Source of the DNA: Enterobacteriaceae bacterium UBA7338
GTDB taxonomy: Bacteria; Pseudomonadota; Gammaproteobacteria; Enterobacterales; Enterobacteriaceae
Length of the DNA stretch: 64,000 nucleotides
Assembly (NCBI GenBank): GCA_002480085.1
Contig: DKPJ01000004.1
Coordinates: forward strand, 25,608 to 89,607
Direction: 5' to 3'
Shown one piece after another: positions 34,181-42,935 of this stretch. Position numbers and translations under genes: made by a program. The notes below the pieces were generated by a model. That model saw only the letters and a list, made by a program, of their open reading frames with translations. It was not told the origin of the DNA and made no database searches. Positions within the stretch are counted from its first letter, which is position 1. Each line of letters starts with the position of its first letter.

Positions 34181-35080
34181 GTGGCGTTACTGATTATCAC
34201 CACCGTTCTGTGGGCCTTCTCTTTTAGCCTGTATGGCGAATACCTCGCCGGACATATCGACAGCTACTTCTCCGTACTGATGCGCGTCGGGCTGGCGGCG
34301 CTGGTCTTTTTACCTTTCCTGCGCACGCGCGGCCACGGGCTGAAAACCATTGGTCTCTATATGCTGGTAGGGGCTATGCAGCTGGGCATCATGTATATGC
34401 TCAGCTTCCGCGCCTATCTCTACCTGACGGTCTCCGAGCTTCTGCTGTTTACCGTCCTGACGCCGCTCTATATCACCCTGATTTACGATTTGATGAGCCG
34501 ACGCCGACTGCGCTGGGGCTATGCGCTGAGCGCGCTGCTGGCGGTCATTGGGGCAGGGATCATTCGTTACGATCAGGTCACTAACCACTTCTGGACTGGA
34601 CTGCTGCTGGTGCAGCTCTCCAACATCAGCTTCGCCATCGGTATGGTAGGCTACAAGCGCCTGATGGAGACCCGTCCGATGCCGCAGCACAACGCCTTTG
34701 CCTGGTTCTACCTGGGCGCGTTCCTGGTAGCAGTGGTAGCCTGGTTTGCAGTTGGCAATACTCAAAAGCTGCCGGAGACCTCCCTACAGTGGAGCATCCT
34801 GGTCTTTCTTGGGGTGGTGGCGTCGGGAATTGGTTACTTCATGTGGAACTACGGCGCAACCCAGGTGGATGCCGGTACGCTGGGCATTATGAACAACATG
34901 CACGTCCCGGCAGGGCTGCTGGTTAATCTTGCCATCTGGCAGGAGCAGCCCCACTGGCCAAGCTTTATCCTTGGGGGTGCAGTGATAGTGGCTTCCCTGT
35001 GGGTGCATCGCCGCTGGGTCGCTCCGCGCTCCGCACAAAAGGAAGGTGGTCGCACGCATGGTTCCGCGCTGAGCGAATAA
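34181..35080 (+). CDS. yigM: Biotin transporter YigM (BioP)
   Basis: 299-residue EamA-family carrier with ten membrane helices, the high-affinity biotin uptake system of E. coli. It starts with GTG (MALLIITTVLWAFSFSLYGEYLAG) and ends HGSALSE, matching E. coli in length. The last 116 bp overlap the 3' end of metR on the other strand. In E. coli the gene is controlled by BirA; I did not find a clear BirA operator in the 71-bp gap upstream. Confidence 0.95.
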   Translation: MALLIITTVLWAFSFSLYGEYLAGHIDSYFSVLMRVGLAALVFLPFLRTRGHGLKTIGLYMLVGAMQLGIMYMLSFRAYLYLTVSELLLFTVLTPLYITLIYDLMSRRRLRWGYALSALLAVIGAGIIRYDQVTNHFWTGLLLVQLSNISFAIGMVGYKRLMETRPMPQHNAFAWFYLGAFLVAVVAWFAVGNTQKLPETSLQWSILVFLGVVASGIGYFMWNYGATQVDAGTLGIMNNMHVPAGLLVNLAIWQEQPHWPSFILGGAVIVASLWVHRRWVAPRSAQKEGGRTHGSALSE

Positions 35081-35921
35081 ACGCCTCCGTCACCGGCTGG
35101 CGCTGCTCGCCATCGCGCACCGCCGCGTACAGCCGGCTCCACAGTCCCTCGCCCAGGGTCTTAGTCACGATCAGACCCTGGCGCTCAACGCTCTCCACCA
35201 CCCAGTGCGGCAGCGCCGCGATACCCATCCGGGCCGCCACCATCTGGATCAGCAGCAGCGTGTTATCCACGCTCTTCACCATTGGGTTAATGCCCGCCGG
35301 CTGCAGGAAGTGACGCCAGATATCCAGCCTGCTGCGCTGCACCGGATAGATCAGCAGCGTCTCAGCGGCGATATCCTCTGGCGTAATGCGCGCCCGGTTC
35401 GCGAGAGGGTGGTCCGGGGCCAGCACCAGCCGCACTTCAAAATCAAACATCGGCGAGTAGTGCAGCCCGCTGCGCGGCAAAATGTCTGAGGTCAACACCA
35501 CGTCCAGCTCGCTCTGCTGCAACGCTGGCTGGGGATCGAAGGTCACGCCGGATTTGAAATCCATCTCTACCTGCGGCCATTTTGCACGGAAATTTTCAAG
35601 CGCGGGGGTGAGCCACTGAATACAGCTGTGACACTCAATGGCAATCCGCAAGGTGGTCTGCTGCGGTTCGCTACAATCCTGCAGCGCACGGCTAATCTGC
35701 GGCAGCACCTGATTGGCCAGCTGCAACAAAATCTCGCCCTGCGGCGTAAAGCGCAGCGGCTGGCTTTTACGTACGAAGAGACGAAAGCCAAGGCGCTGTT
35801 CGAGATCGCTGAACTGGTGGGAGAGGGCGGACTGCGTCTGATGCAGCGTGGCCGCCGCTGCCGCCAGCGATCCGCTGTTCCGTAACGCCTGGAGCGTTTT
35901 CAGATGTTTAATTTCGATCAT
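34965..35921 (-). CDS. metR: LysR-type methionine regulator MetR
   Basis: 318-residue LTTR that activates metE, metH and related genes with homocysteine as co-effector. The N-terminal winged HTH is IKHLKTLQALRNSGSLAAAAATLHQTQSALSHQFSDLE, shown here by its start and end: IKHLKTLQAL and LSHQFSDLE. The C-terminal part is the periplasmic-binding-like sensor domain. It is divergent from metE over 116 bp containing MetR and MetJ sites, and its 3' end overlaps yigM antisense by 116 bp. Confidence 0.96.
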   Translation of the reverse strand: MIEIKHLKTLQALRNSGSLAAAAATLHQTQSALSHQFSDLEQRLGFRLFVRKSQPLRFTPQGEILLQLANQVLPQISRALQDCSEPQQTTLRIAIECHSCIQWLTPALENFRAKWPQVEMDFKSGVTFDPQPALQQSELDVVLTSDILPRSGLHYSPMFDFEVRLVLAPDHPLANRARITPEDIAAETLLIYPVQRSRLDIWRHFLQPAGINPMVKSVDNTLLLIQMVAARMGIAALPHWVVESVERQGLIVTKTLGEGLWSRLYAAVRDGEQRQPVTEAFIRSARNHACDHLPFVRSAERPSGDAPTGKPLSLHPQG

Positions 35922-35933
35922 GAAAGTCCTTCA
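35921..35933 (+). promoter_or_regulatory. MetR box
   Basis: TGAA-AGTCC-TTCA, a perfect TGAA-N5-TTCA MetR site overlapping the metR start codon. A second, degenerate half-site (TGAACATTTTGCG) begins at 35942. This fits MetR activation of metE and self-repression. Confidence 0.8.
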
Positions 35934-35984
35934 CTTCGCCATGAACATTTTGCGCTTGAGGAAGATACAGTACCTGTCGAATAT

Positions 35985-36008
35985 AGATGTGTAAACATCT
36001 GGACGTCC
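35985..36008 (+). promoter_or_regulatory. Three tandem MetJ boxes
   Basis: AGATGTGT, AAACATCT and GGACGTCC, three contiguous 8-bp units related to the met box AGACGTCT. MetJ with S-adenosylmethionine binds arrays of this kind to repress metE and metR. They end 29 bp before the metE ATG. Confidence 0.85.
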
Positions 36009-36037
36009 AAAATCCTAAAATTCACAAGGGGCATACC

Positions 36038-38299
36038 ATGACAGTACTGAATCACACCCTCGGTTTTCCTCGCATTGGTCTGCGTCGCGAGCTGAAGAAA
36101 GCGCAAGAGAGCTACTGGGCAGGTAACATCACCCAGGAAGCGCTTCTGGCGGTGGGCCGCGAGCTGCGCGCCCGCCACTGGGATCAGCAGAAGCAGGCGG
36201 GCATCGACCTGTTGCCGGTGGGCGATTTCGCCTGGTACGACCATGTTCTGACCACCAGCCTGCTGCTTGGCAACGTGCCGGCTCGTCATCAGAACAGCGA
36301 TGGATTGGTCGATATCGACACCCTGTTCCGCATTGGCCGCGGCCGTGCGCCAACGGGTGAGCCAGCGGCAGCAGCAGAGATGACCAAGTGGTTTAACACT
36401 AACTACCACTACATGGTGCCGGAGTTCACCAAAGGCCAGCAGTTCACGCTGACCTGGATCCAGCTGCTGGATGAGGTGGACGAGGCGCTGGCGCTGGGCC
36501 ACAGGGTGAAGCCGGTCCTGCTGGGGCCGGTAACGTACCTGTGGCTGGGCAAGGTAAAGGGCGAGCAGTTTGATCGTCTGAGCCTGCTGAATGACATCCT
36601 GCCGATCTACCAGCAGGTGCTGGCCGAGCTGGCAAAACGCGGAATTGAGTGGGTACAGATTGACGAGCCAGCGCTGGTGCTGGAGCTGCCCCGGGCGTGG
36701 CTCGACGCGTTCAAGCCCGCCTATGAGACGCTGGCGGGCCAGGTGAAGCTGCTGCTGACCACCTATTTCGAAGGCGTGACGCCGAACCTCGATACCATTG
36801 CCGCGCTGCCGGTGCAGGGCCTGCACGTTGACCTGGTGCACGGCAAGGATGGCGTAGCCGAGCTGCATCGCCGTTTGCCCGCTGACTGGCTGCTCTCCGC
36901 CGGGCTGGTGAATGGCCGTAACGTCTGGCGGGCCGATCTCAGCGAAAAATATGCCCAGGTTAAAGATATCATCGGCCAGCGCGCGCTGTGGGTCGCCTCC
37001 TCCTGCTCGCTGCTGCACAGCCCCATCGATCTGAGCGTGGAAACGCGGCTGGATGCCGAGGTGAAGAGCTGGTTTGCCTTCGCCCTGCAAAAATGTCAGG
37101 AGCTGGCCCTGCTGCGCGATGCCCTGAACAGCGGCGACACCGCGCCACTGGCTGAGTGGAGCGCCCCGATCCAGGCGCGCCGCCACTCTACCCGGGTGCA
37201 CAACACGGCGGTGGCCCAGCGGCTGGCGGCGATTACCGCCACGGATAGCCAGCGCACGCGCCCCTACGCGGAGCGTGCGGCGGCCCAGCGGGCGCGTTTC
37301 AACCTGCCCGCCTGGCCGACAACGACCATCGGCTCGTTCCCGCAGACCACTGAGATCCGCGGCCTACGCCTGGAGTTCAAACAGGGACGCTTAGACGCGG
37401 GCAGCTACCGCACCGGCATCGCCGAACATATCAAGCAGGCGATTGCCGAGCAGGAGCGTCTGGGTCTCGACGTGCTGGTGCATGGTGAGGCCGAGCGTAA
37501 CGACATGGTGGAGTATTTCGGCGAGCATCTGGACGGCTTTGTCTTTACCCAGAACGGCTGGGTGCAGAGCTACGGCTCCCGCTGCGTGAAGCCGCCGGTG
37601 GTGATCGGCGACGTCAGCCGTCCGGAAGCGATCACCGTGGAGTGGGCGAAATATGCCCAGTCCCTCACCGATAAACCGGTAAAAGGGATGCTCACCGGGC
37701 CGGTGACCATTCTCTGCTGGTCCTTCCCGCGGGAAGACGTTAGCCGGGAAACCATCGCCAAACAGATCGCCCTGGCGCTGCGGGACGAAGTGGCGGACCT
37801 GGAGGCGGCGGGCATCGGCATTATCCAGATCGACGAGCCTGCCCTGCGGGAGGGGCTGCCGTTAAAGCGCAGCGACTGGGACGCCTACCTGGCATGGGGC
37901 GTGGAAGCCTTCCGTATCAACGCCGCGGTGGCGAAGGACGAAACGCAGATCCACACCCACATGTGCTACTGCGAGTTCAACGACATCATGGACTCCATCG
38001 CCGCGCTGGATGCAGACGTGATCACCATCGAAACCTCGCGCTCGGATATGGAGCTGCTGGAGTCGTTTGAGGCCTTTGAATACCCGAATGAGATTGGGCC
38101 GGGCGTCTACGATATTCACTCGCCAAACGTGCCGGACGTAGCGTGGATCGAGACCCTGCTGAAGAAGGCGGCGGATCGCATCCCGGCCGAGCGCCTGTGG
38201 GTTAACCCGGACTGCGGCCTGAAAACCCGCGGCTGGCCGGAGACTCGCGCGGCGCTGGCGAACATGGTGAAAGCGGCGCAAAACCTGCGTCAGGCGTAA
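36038..38299 (+). CDS. metE: Cobalamin-independent methionine synthase MetE
   Basis: Transfers the methyl group from 5-methyltetrahydropteroyl-triglutamate to homocysteine. It has 753 residues, as in E. coli, built of two (beta-alpha)8 barrels. Zinc ligands His and Cys are in HTHMCYCEFND and Cys in NPDCGLKTRGWPE. I start at ATG 36038 (MTVLNHTLGFPRIG, GGGG 8 bp upstream); the frame is open 51 bp further upstream through the MetJ boxes, which are operator, not coding. A REP element follows. Confidence 0.97.
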   Translation: MTVLNHTLGFPRIGLRRELKKAQESYWAGNITQEALLAVGRELRARHWDQQKQAGIDLLPVGDFAWYDHVLTTSLLLGNVPARHQNSDGLVDIDTLFRIGRGRAPTGEPAAAAEMTKWFNTNYHYMVPEFTKGQQFTLTWIQLLDEVDEALALGHRVKPVLLGPVTYLWLGKVKGEQFDRLSLLNDILPIYQQVLAELAKRGIEWVQIDEPALVLELPRAWLDAFKPAYETLAGQVKLLLTTYFEGVTPNLDTIAALPVQGLHVDLVHGKDGVAELHRRLPADWLLSAGLVNGRNVWRADLSEKYAQVKDIIGQRALWVASSCSLLHSPIDLSVETRLDAEVKSWFAFALQKCQELALLRDALNSGDTAPLAEWSAPIQARRHSTRVHNTAVAQRLAAITATDSQRTRPYAERAAAQRARFNLPAWPTTTIGSFPQTTEIRGLRLEFKQGRLDAGSYRTGIAEHIKQAIAEQERLGLDVLVHGEAERNDMVEYFGEHLDGFVFTQNGWVQSYGSRCVKPPVVIGDVSRPEAITVEWAKYAQSLTDKPVKGMLTGPVTILCWSFPREDVSRETIAKQIALALRDEVADLEAAGIGIIQIDEPALREGLPLKRSDWDAYLAWGVEAFRINAAVAKDETQIHTHMCYCEFNDIMDSIAALDADVITIETSRSDMELLESFEAFEYPNEIGPGVYDIHSPNVPDVAWIETLLKKAADRIPAERLWVNPDCGLKTRGWPETRAALANMVKAAQNLRQA

Positions 38300-38307
38300 G
38301 GTAACAA

Positions 38308-38340
38308 TGCCGGGCGGCGCGAGCGCTGGCCCGGCCTACG
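38308..38340. repeat. REP palindrome between metE and the DeoR-family gene
   Basis: TGCCGGGCGGCGCGAGCGCTGGCCCGGCCTACG: GCCGGGC/GCCCGGC arms and the GGCCTACG tail of a REP element. The stop codon of the opposite-strand regulator gene (38336-38338) lies within it. Confidence 0.85.
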
Positions 38341-39097
38341 TCTGGCGTAGCCACGCTGTTCCCATCTGCTTTATGACCGCATGCTGCCGCGGCGTCGGCG
38401 TCCGGTCGCTGATCACGTAATCGAAATCCCCGACGCTGCCGTTCTGGCAGATCGCCGTCCGGCCAAACTTGGTGCTGTCCACCACCAGCACGCTCATCGC
38501 AGCGCTGGCGACCAGCGCCTGCCGCGCGGCCACTTCATCATCGTTATAGTCATACAGCTCGCCCGCCTCGCCGATCCCACCGACTGAGACCACGCCCGCA
38601 TCAACCCGATAGCGGCTGAAAAAGGTCTGGGCATCGCTGCCGATCACGTCCAGATCGCGCTTGCGAACGCGCCCGCCTGCTACCGTCAGTTCGCAGGCGG
38701 CAAGACGGCTCAACGCTTCGGCGGCGTGCAGATTATTGGTGAATACCGCTAGCCGACTCGCTTCCGGCAGCGCCCGGGCCACCATCTCAACGGTGGTGCC
38801 GGTACCGAGGAAGCAGCTCTGGTAGTCGCTCAGTAGCGCCGCCGTGCGCTCACCGATCCAGCGCTTGCCTGCAATATTGACGATCTCCCGCTGCTGATAG
38901 CCGATATTTTCGCGGGCGAAAGGGGCAACCATGCCGTGACGCCGCAGCAGCAGTCCGCCGGAGGTAAGCGCTCGCAGATCGCTACGCACGGTTTGCAGCG
39001 AGACGCCAAAGTGCTGCGCCAGCTGCTCGATGCTGCTTTCGCCGTGCGCCGTCACCAGCGCGACAATCGCCGTGCGGCGGGATTTGGGGGTCATCAT
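38336..39097 (-). CDS. DeoR/GlpR-family transcriptional regulator
   Basis: 253 residues: an N-terminal HTH_DeoR (RRTAIVALVTAHGESSIEQLAQHFGVSLQTVRSDLRAL; core SLQTVRSDLRAL at about 33-44) followed by a DeoRC sensor domain with the family features GTGTTVEMVARAL, FTNNL, GGRVRKRDLDVIG and DSTKFGR. Regulators of this family usually bind phosphorylated sugars or related metabolites as effectors. It is divergent from the transporter/hydrolase operon across 131 bp, so it most likely controls that operon. The effector is not known to me. Confidence 0.85.
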   Translation of the reverse strand: MMTPKSRRTAIVALVTAHGESSIEQLAQHFGVSLQTVRSDLRALTSGGLLLRRHGMVAPFARENIGYQQREIVNIAGKRWIGERTAALLSDYQSCFLGTGTTVEMVARALPEASRLAVFTNNLHAAEALSRLAACELTVAGGRVRKRDLDVIGSDAQTFFSRYRVDAGVVSVGGIGEAGELYDYNDDEVAARQALVASAAMSVLVVDSTKFGRTAICQNGSVGDFDYVISDRTPTPRQHAVIKQMGTAWLRQT

Positions 39098-39189
39098 TCG
39101 CTCCTGTTAGCACCCTTTTTCACCATGCTAGCGCGCGAATGTGAAATTATTACTACGAAAAAAGCTGGTCATATTTTTGTCAGATTCCC

Positions 39190-39216
39190 CTGTTTTAATC
39201 ATCACAACGAAAACAG
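39190..39216. promoter_or_regulatory. Inverted repeat upstream of the ABC operon
   Basis: CTGTTTT (39190-39196) and AAAACAG (39210-39216), 13-bp gap, 12 bp upstream of the first start codon. It is a candidate operator for the divergently encoded DeoR-type regulator or a leader hairpin. Confidence 0.4.
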
Positions 39217-39228
39217 AGGGAAGAGACC

Positions 39229-40206
39229 ATGATGAAGCACACCGCGCTGGCAGCCGTTATCGTAACCGCGTTAAGCACCCAGGCTTTCGCCGCCTCCACG
39301 TTGACGCTCTATACCAGCCAGCCGAACGAAGATGCCCAGATGACCGTCGCCGCCTTCGAAAAGGCGCACCCGGACATTGAGGTCAAATGGATCCGCGACG
39401 GAACCACCAAGCTGACGGCGCGTCTGCAGGCCGAGCTGGCGGCAGGCGGTGCCGCGCCGGACGTGCTGCTGATTGCCGATAGCGTCACCATGGAGTCGCT
39501 GAAAAAGCAGGATCTGCTCGCGGCCTATAAATCCCCCGAGGCCAGCCGCTACGATGCCCAGCTGTACGATCCGCAGGGCTACTACTACGGCACCAAGCTG
39601 ATCACCACCGGTATTGCCTACAACACCCGCGCGCCGGTGAAGCCTGGCTCCTGGCAGGATCTGCTCAAGCCTGAACTCAAGAACATGACCACGCTGCCCA
39701 GCCCGCTCTACTCCGGTGCGGCGCAGATCCATATGGCGACGCTGATGAACGATCCGCAGCTCGGCTTTACATACTACAAGAAGCTGAAGGCCAACGGCGC
39801 GATGCCCCAGAGCGGGAACGGTGCGGTGATGAACGCCATCACTTCCGGCAGCAAGGGCTACGGCGTGCTGGTGGACTACATGGCGATCCGCGAGAAAGCC
39901 AAGGGCGCACCGATTGAGTTCGTGTTCCCGAAAGAGGGCGTCAGCATTGTGACCGAGCCGGTGGCGATGATGAAGAAGGCGAAAAACCCGGACGGTGCGA
40001 AAGCCTTTATCGACTTTGTGCTGTCGGATGCGGGTCAGCGCCTGGTGCTGAAGCAGGGCTACCTGCCCGCCGATGCGAGCCTCCCGGCGCCGGAAGGCTT
40101 CCCGGCGCGGGAGAGCATCAAGCTGATGCCGTATGACCCGGCGAAGGCGCTGGCGGATACCGACGCCAATAAAAAACGCTTCGCCGATCTGTTTGGAACC
40201 CGCTAA
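39229..40206 (+). CDS. Periplasmic substrate-binding protein (AfuA/iron-phosphonate type)
   Basis: 325 residues. A Sec signal peptide (MMKHTALAAVIVTALSTQAFA, cleavage after AFA) precedes a type II periplasmic-binding fold of the SBP_bac_1/6 class: LTLYTSQPNEDAQMTVAAFEK at the start, then ADVLLIAD-like PDVLLIADSVTMESL and a C-terminal KAFIDFVLSDAGQRLV. Relatives bind ferric iron, hexose phosphates (AfuA) or 2-aminoethylphosphonate. I see no clear tyrosine cluster for iron. Given the phosphatase-type neighbours, an organophosphate ligand is the best guess. Either of two adjacent ATGs could be the start; GGGAAGAG precedes them. Confidence 0.8.
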   Translation: MMKHTALAAVIVTALSTQAFAASTLTLYTSQPNEDAQMTVAAFEKAHPDIEVKWIRDGTTKLTARLQAELAAGGAAPDVLLIADSVTMESLKKQDLLAAYKSPEASRYDAQLYDPQGYYYGTKLITTGIAYNTRAPVKPGSWQDLLKPELKNMTTLPSPLYSGAAQIHMATLMNDPQLGFTYYKKLKANGAMPQSGNGAVMNAITSGSKGYGVLVDYMAIREKAKGAPIEFVFPKEGVSIVTEPVAMMKKAKNPDGAKAFIDFVLSDAGQRLVLKQGYLPADASLPAPEGFPARESIKLMPYDPAKALADTDANKKRFADLFGTR

Positions 40207-40209
40207 CCG

Positions 40210-41922
40210 ATGACCACCATGACCCTCCGTCAACCCGCCAGCAGCGGTCCGCCGAAGGGGCTGCTCTGGCTGCTGCTCGGCCTGGTCACGCTGCTGAGCC
40301 TGCTGCCGAGCCTGCGGCTGCTGGTCTCGGCGCTGCTCGACTGGCAGCAGGGGAGCAGCAGCAGCCTGTGGCGGGTGCTCAGCAACCCGACGACCTGGAC
40401 CGCGCTCTATAACAGCCTCTATACCAGCGGCCTGGGTACCCTGCTCTCGCTGCTGCTGGGCGGACTGTTTGCCTTCTGCCTCGCGCTGACCAACATCCGC
40501 CTCAAGCAGGTCTGGGTATTCCTGTTTATGCTGCCGATGATGATCCCACCCCAGGTGACGGCCCTGAGCTGGCTGCAACTCTTCGGGCCGAGCAGCATCC
40601 TGCTTATCAGTCTCGGGATTGCACCGTCGTTCGGCAGCGCCAATCCGCTCTACTCTCCCGAGGGGATCGCTCTGCTGCTGGGGATCCAGCATGCGCCGCT
40701 GGTCTTCCTGGCCCTGCGCACCCAGCTTCAGTGCCTGCCGAAAGAGCAGATCGAGGCGGCGCGGCTGAATGGGGCCTCGCTGTGGCGGGTGTTGATCGAC
40801 ATCGTGCTGCCGCTGTGCCGCACCGCGCTGTGGGCCGGGGCGGCGATAGCCTTCGTCTCGGCGCTGGGCAACTTTGGTATTCCGGCGATGCTGGGCATCC
40901 CCATCTCCTACTTTGTGCTGCCGATTCAGATCTACCAGTCGCTGTCGAGCTTCGGACCATCGATGCTGAGTGACGTGGCGGCGCTGTCGGTGCTGATGGG
41001 CGTACTGGCGATCGGCATCGTCTCCCTGCAGGGCTATCTCCAGCGCCGCCATGCGCTGCCGTTAATCGGCATGGCCGGGCGGGCGCTCGACTTCCAGCTT
41101 GGCAGGTGGCGTCTCGCTACCGAGCTGCTGCTGGGCGCGGTGCTGGCCGCTATCCTGCTGGCCCCGCTGCTGGCGCTGGTGGCGACCTCGCTGGTGCCGA
41201 CCCTCGGCGTGCCGCTGACGGCCAAAACCCTGACCTTTAATGCTTACCATGCGATGCTGGAGAGCGGCAGCGCCACCTGGCGCGCGCTGAGCAACAGCCT
41301 GCTGCTTTCGATCTCTGCCGCGCTGGTGCTGATGCTGCTGAGCCTGCCGCTGGCGTGGTTGCTGGTGCGTTTTCCAGCGCGTCCGCTGCGCTGGCTGCAT
41401 AGTGCGATCGACATTCCCTATACCTTGCCGGGGGTGGTGCTGGCCATCGCCTGCATCCTGCTGTTCGCCCGCCCGCTGCCCATCATCGGCATCAGCCTGA
41501 GCGGTACGCTGCTGATCATCTTCTTTGCCTATCTGGCGCGCTTTCTCACCGTCTGCCTGAAGCCGCTGCACAACAGCATGCTGCAGCTCGATCCGGCGAT
41601 GGAGGAGGCGGCCAGCCTGGCCGGAGCGAACTTCTCCCAGCGGTTGCGGCATATCGTGCTGCCGCTGCTGGCCCCGGCGGCCTTCGCCGGTGCGCTGCTG
41701 GTGTTTCTGACGGCGGTGAATGAGCTGACCGTCTCGGCGTTGCTGTGGAGCGCGGGCAAAGAGACCCTTGGGGTGGTGATTTTCAACCTCGATGAGAGCG
41801 GCGATAAGGTGCTGGCCTCTGCCATCTCGGTGATGGTGGTAGCGCTGGTGGCGCTGGTAATGCTGATGCTGAGCGGTCTTGGCCGCTATCTACCCAAAGG
41901 AGTGATCCCGTGGCAGAACTGA
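40210..41922 (+). CDS. Fused two-domain ABC permease (AfuB/FbpB type)
   Basis: 570 residues, about 12 membrane helices in two binding-protein-dependent permease halves. Each half has an EAA loop: EAARLNGASLWRVLIDIVLP (about 180-200) and EEAASLAGANFSQRLRHIVLP (about 460-480). A duplicated permease in one chain is typical of the AfuB/FbpB/AepW class. It starts 3 bp after the binding protein stop and overlaps the ATPase gene by 13 bp. It supplies the inner-membrane channel of the importer. Confidence 0.85.
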   Translation: MTTMTLRQPASSGPPKGLLWLLLGLVTLLSLLPSLRLLVSALLDWQQGSSSSLWRVLSNPTTWTALYNSLYTSGLGTLLSLLLGGLFAFCLALTNIRLKQVWVFLFMLPMMIPPQVTALSWLQLFGPSSILLISLGIAPSFGSANPLYSPEGIALLLGIQHAPLVFLALRTQLQCLPKEQIEAARLNGASLWRVLIDIVLPLCRTALWAGAAIAFVSALGNFGIPAMLGIPISYFVLPIQIYQSLSSFGPSMLSDVAALSVLMGVLAIGIVSLQGYLQRRHALPLIGMAGRALDFQLGRWRLATELLLGAVLAAILLAPLLALVATSLVPTLGVPLTAKTLTFNAYHAMLESGSATWRALSNSLLLSISAALVLMLLSLPLAWLLVRFPARPLRWLHSAIDIPYTLPGVVLAIACILLFARPLPIIGISLSGTLLIIFFAYLARFLTVCLKPLHNSMLQLDPAMEEAASLAGANFSQRLRHIVLPLLAPAAFAGALLVFLTAVNELTVSALLWSAGKETLGVVIFNLDESGDKVLASAISVMVVALVALVMLMLSGLGRYLPKGVIPWQN

Positions 41923-42935
41923 AACTGGAGCACCTGAGTAAAACATTCGGCGACCAGACCGTGGTGCACGATCTTAACCTGACCATTCCCGAAGGTGCGT
42001 TCACGGCGCTGCTCGGGCCAAGCGGCTGCGGAAAAACCACCACGCTGCGTATTCTGGCCGGGCTGGAGCGGCTCTCCGAAGGGCGCCTGACCCTGGGCAA
42101 CCGGCTGCTGGCCGACGCCGCTACCCATCTGCCGCCGGAAGCGCGCAACATGGGGATGGTTTTTCAATCCTACGCCCTCTGGCCGCATATGACGGTAGCG
42201 GAGAACGTTGGCTATCCGCTGAAGCTGAAAAAGGTGAACGGCGCGGCGCGGCATAAGCAGGTCATGGCTGCCCTTGAGGTGGTGGAGCTAGGGGCGTACG
42301 CCGACCGCTCGCCCCAGGAGCTGAGCGGCGGGCAGCGTCAACGCGTGGCGCTGGCGCGCTGTCTGGTCTCCGAGCCGCAGGTGGTACTGCTCGATGAGCC
42401 GCTGGCGAATCTCGATCGCCATCTGCGGGCCACGATGGAGCAGACCTTCCGCGAATTTCATCGCCGCACCGGGGCAACCTTTGTCTACGTCACTCACGAT
42501 CAGGCAGAAGCGATGGCGCTGGCCAGCCATATCGCCGTGATGCATCGCGGCGAGCTGATGCAGTGGGGTACACCGCAGGAACTCTATCAGCAGCCGTACA
42601 GCGCATGGGTTGCAGGCTTTATTGGCAAGGGCAGCGTGCTGAATCTGGCGAGCGCGGCGCAAAGCCGTCAGCTGGATGGCGCGCAGCTTCATCATGGGCT
42701 GAGCGTGAACGATGGCGTGCGTCACCCGGTGCTGGTGCGTCCCGAGCACGTTGAAATAGGCGAGGGCGGCCTGGCGGCCACCGTCGAAAACTGTATCTAT
42801 CAGGGGGAGCGCTACCTGCTGGCGCTGCGCCTGGCCGATGGCCAGCCGCTCACGGCCTTCCATCACCTGCCGCTGCGTGAGCAGCAGATCACCGCCGTGC
42901 GCCTGCATCAGGGCTGGCGGCTGGAGGCGGCGTGA
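41910..42935 (+). CDS. ABC importer ATPase (PotA/FbpC type)
   Basis: 341 residues with Walker A GPSGCGKTT (about 37-45), Q-loop FQSYALWPHM, signature LSGGQRQRVALAR, Walker B VVLLDEPLANLD and switch His in VTHDQAEA, then a C-terminal TOBE-like regulatory domain (about 240-341). It starts with GTG at 41910, 7 bp after AAAGGAG. It energises uptake through the permease encoded just upstream. Its stop overlaps the next start by 4 bp (GTGA). Confidence 0.9.
   Translation: MAELKLEHLSKTFGDQTVVHDLNLTIPEGAFTALLGPSGCGKTTTLRILAGLERLSEGRLTLGNRLLADAATHLPPEARNMGMVFQSYALWPHMTVAENVGYPLKLKKVNGAARHKQVMAALEVVELGAYADRSPQELSGGQRQRVALARCLVSEPQVVLLDEPLANLDRHLRATMEQTFREFHRRTGATFVYVTHDQAEAMALASHIAVMHRGELMQWGTPQELYQQPYSAWVAGFIGKGSVLNLASAAQSRQLDGAQLHHGLSVNDGVRHPVLVRPEHVEIGEGGLAATVENCIYQGERYLLALRLADGQPLTAFHHLPLREQQITAVRLHQGWRLEAA

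Noticed and set aside
35987..36037. N-terminal extension of MetE
   Set aside because: It would translate through the MetJ operator and lacks a counterpart in known MetE.
35918..37201. 427-residue minus-strand open frame opposite metE
   Set aside because: Antisense shadow of a highly conserved gene; no recognisable domain.
39271..41052. 593-residue minus-strand open frame opposite the binding protein and permease genes
   Set aside because: Its long Arg/Gln/His-rich sequence is the antisense of GC-rich coding DNA, while the plus strand has clear transporter domains.
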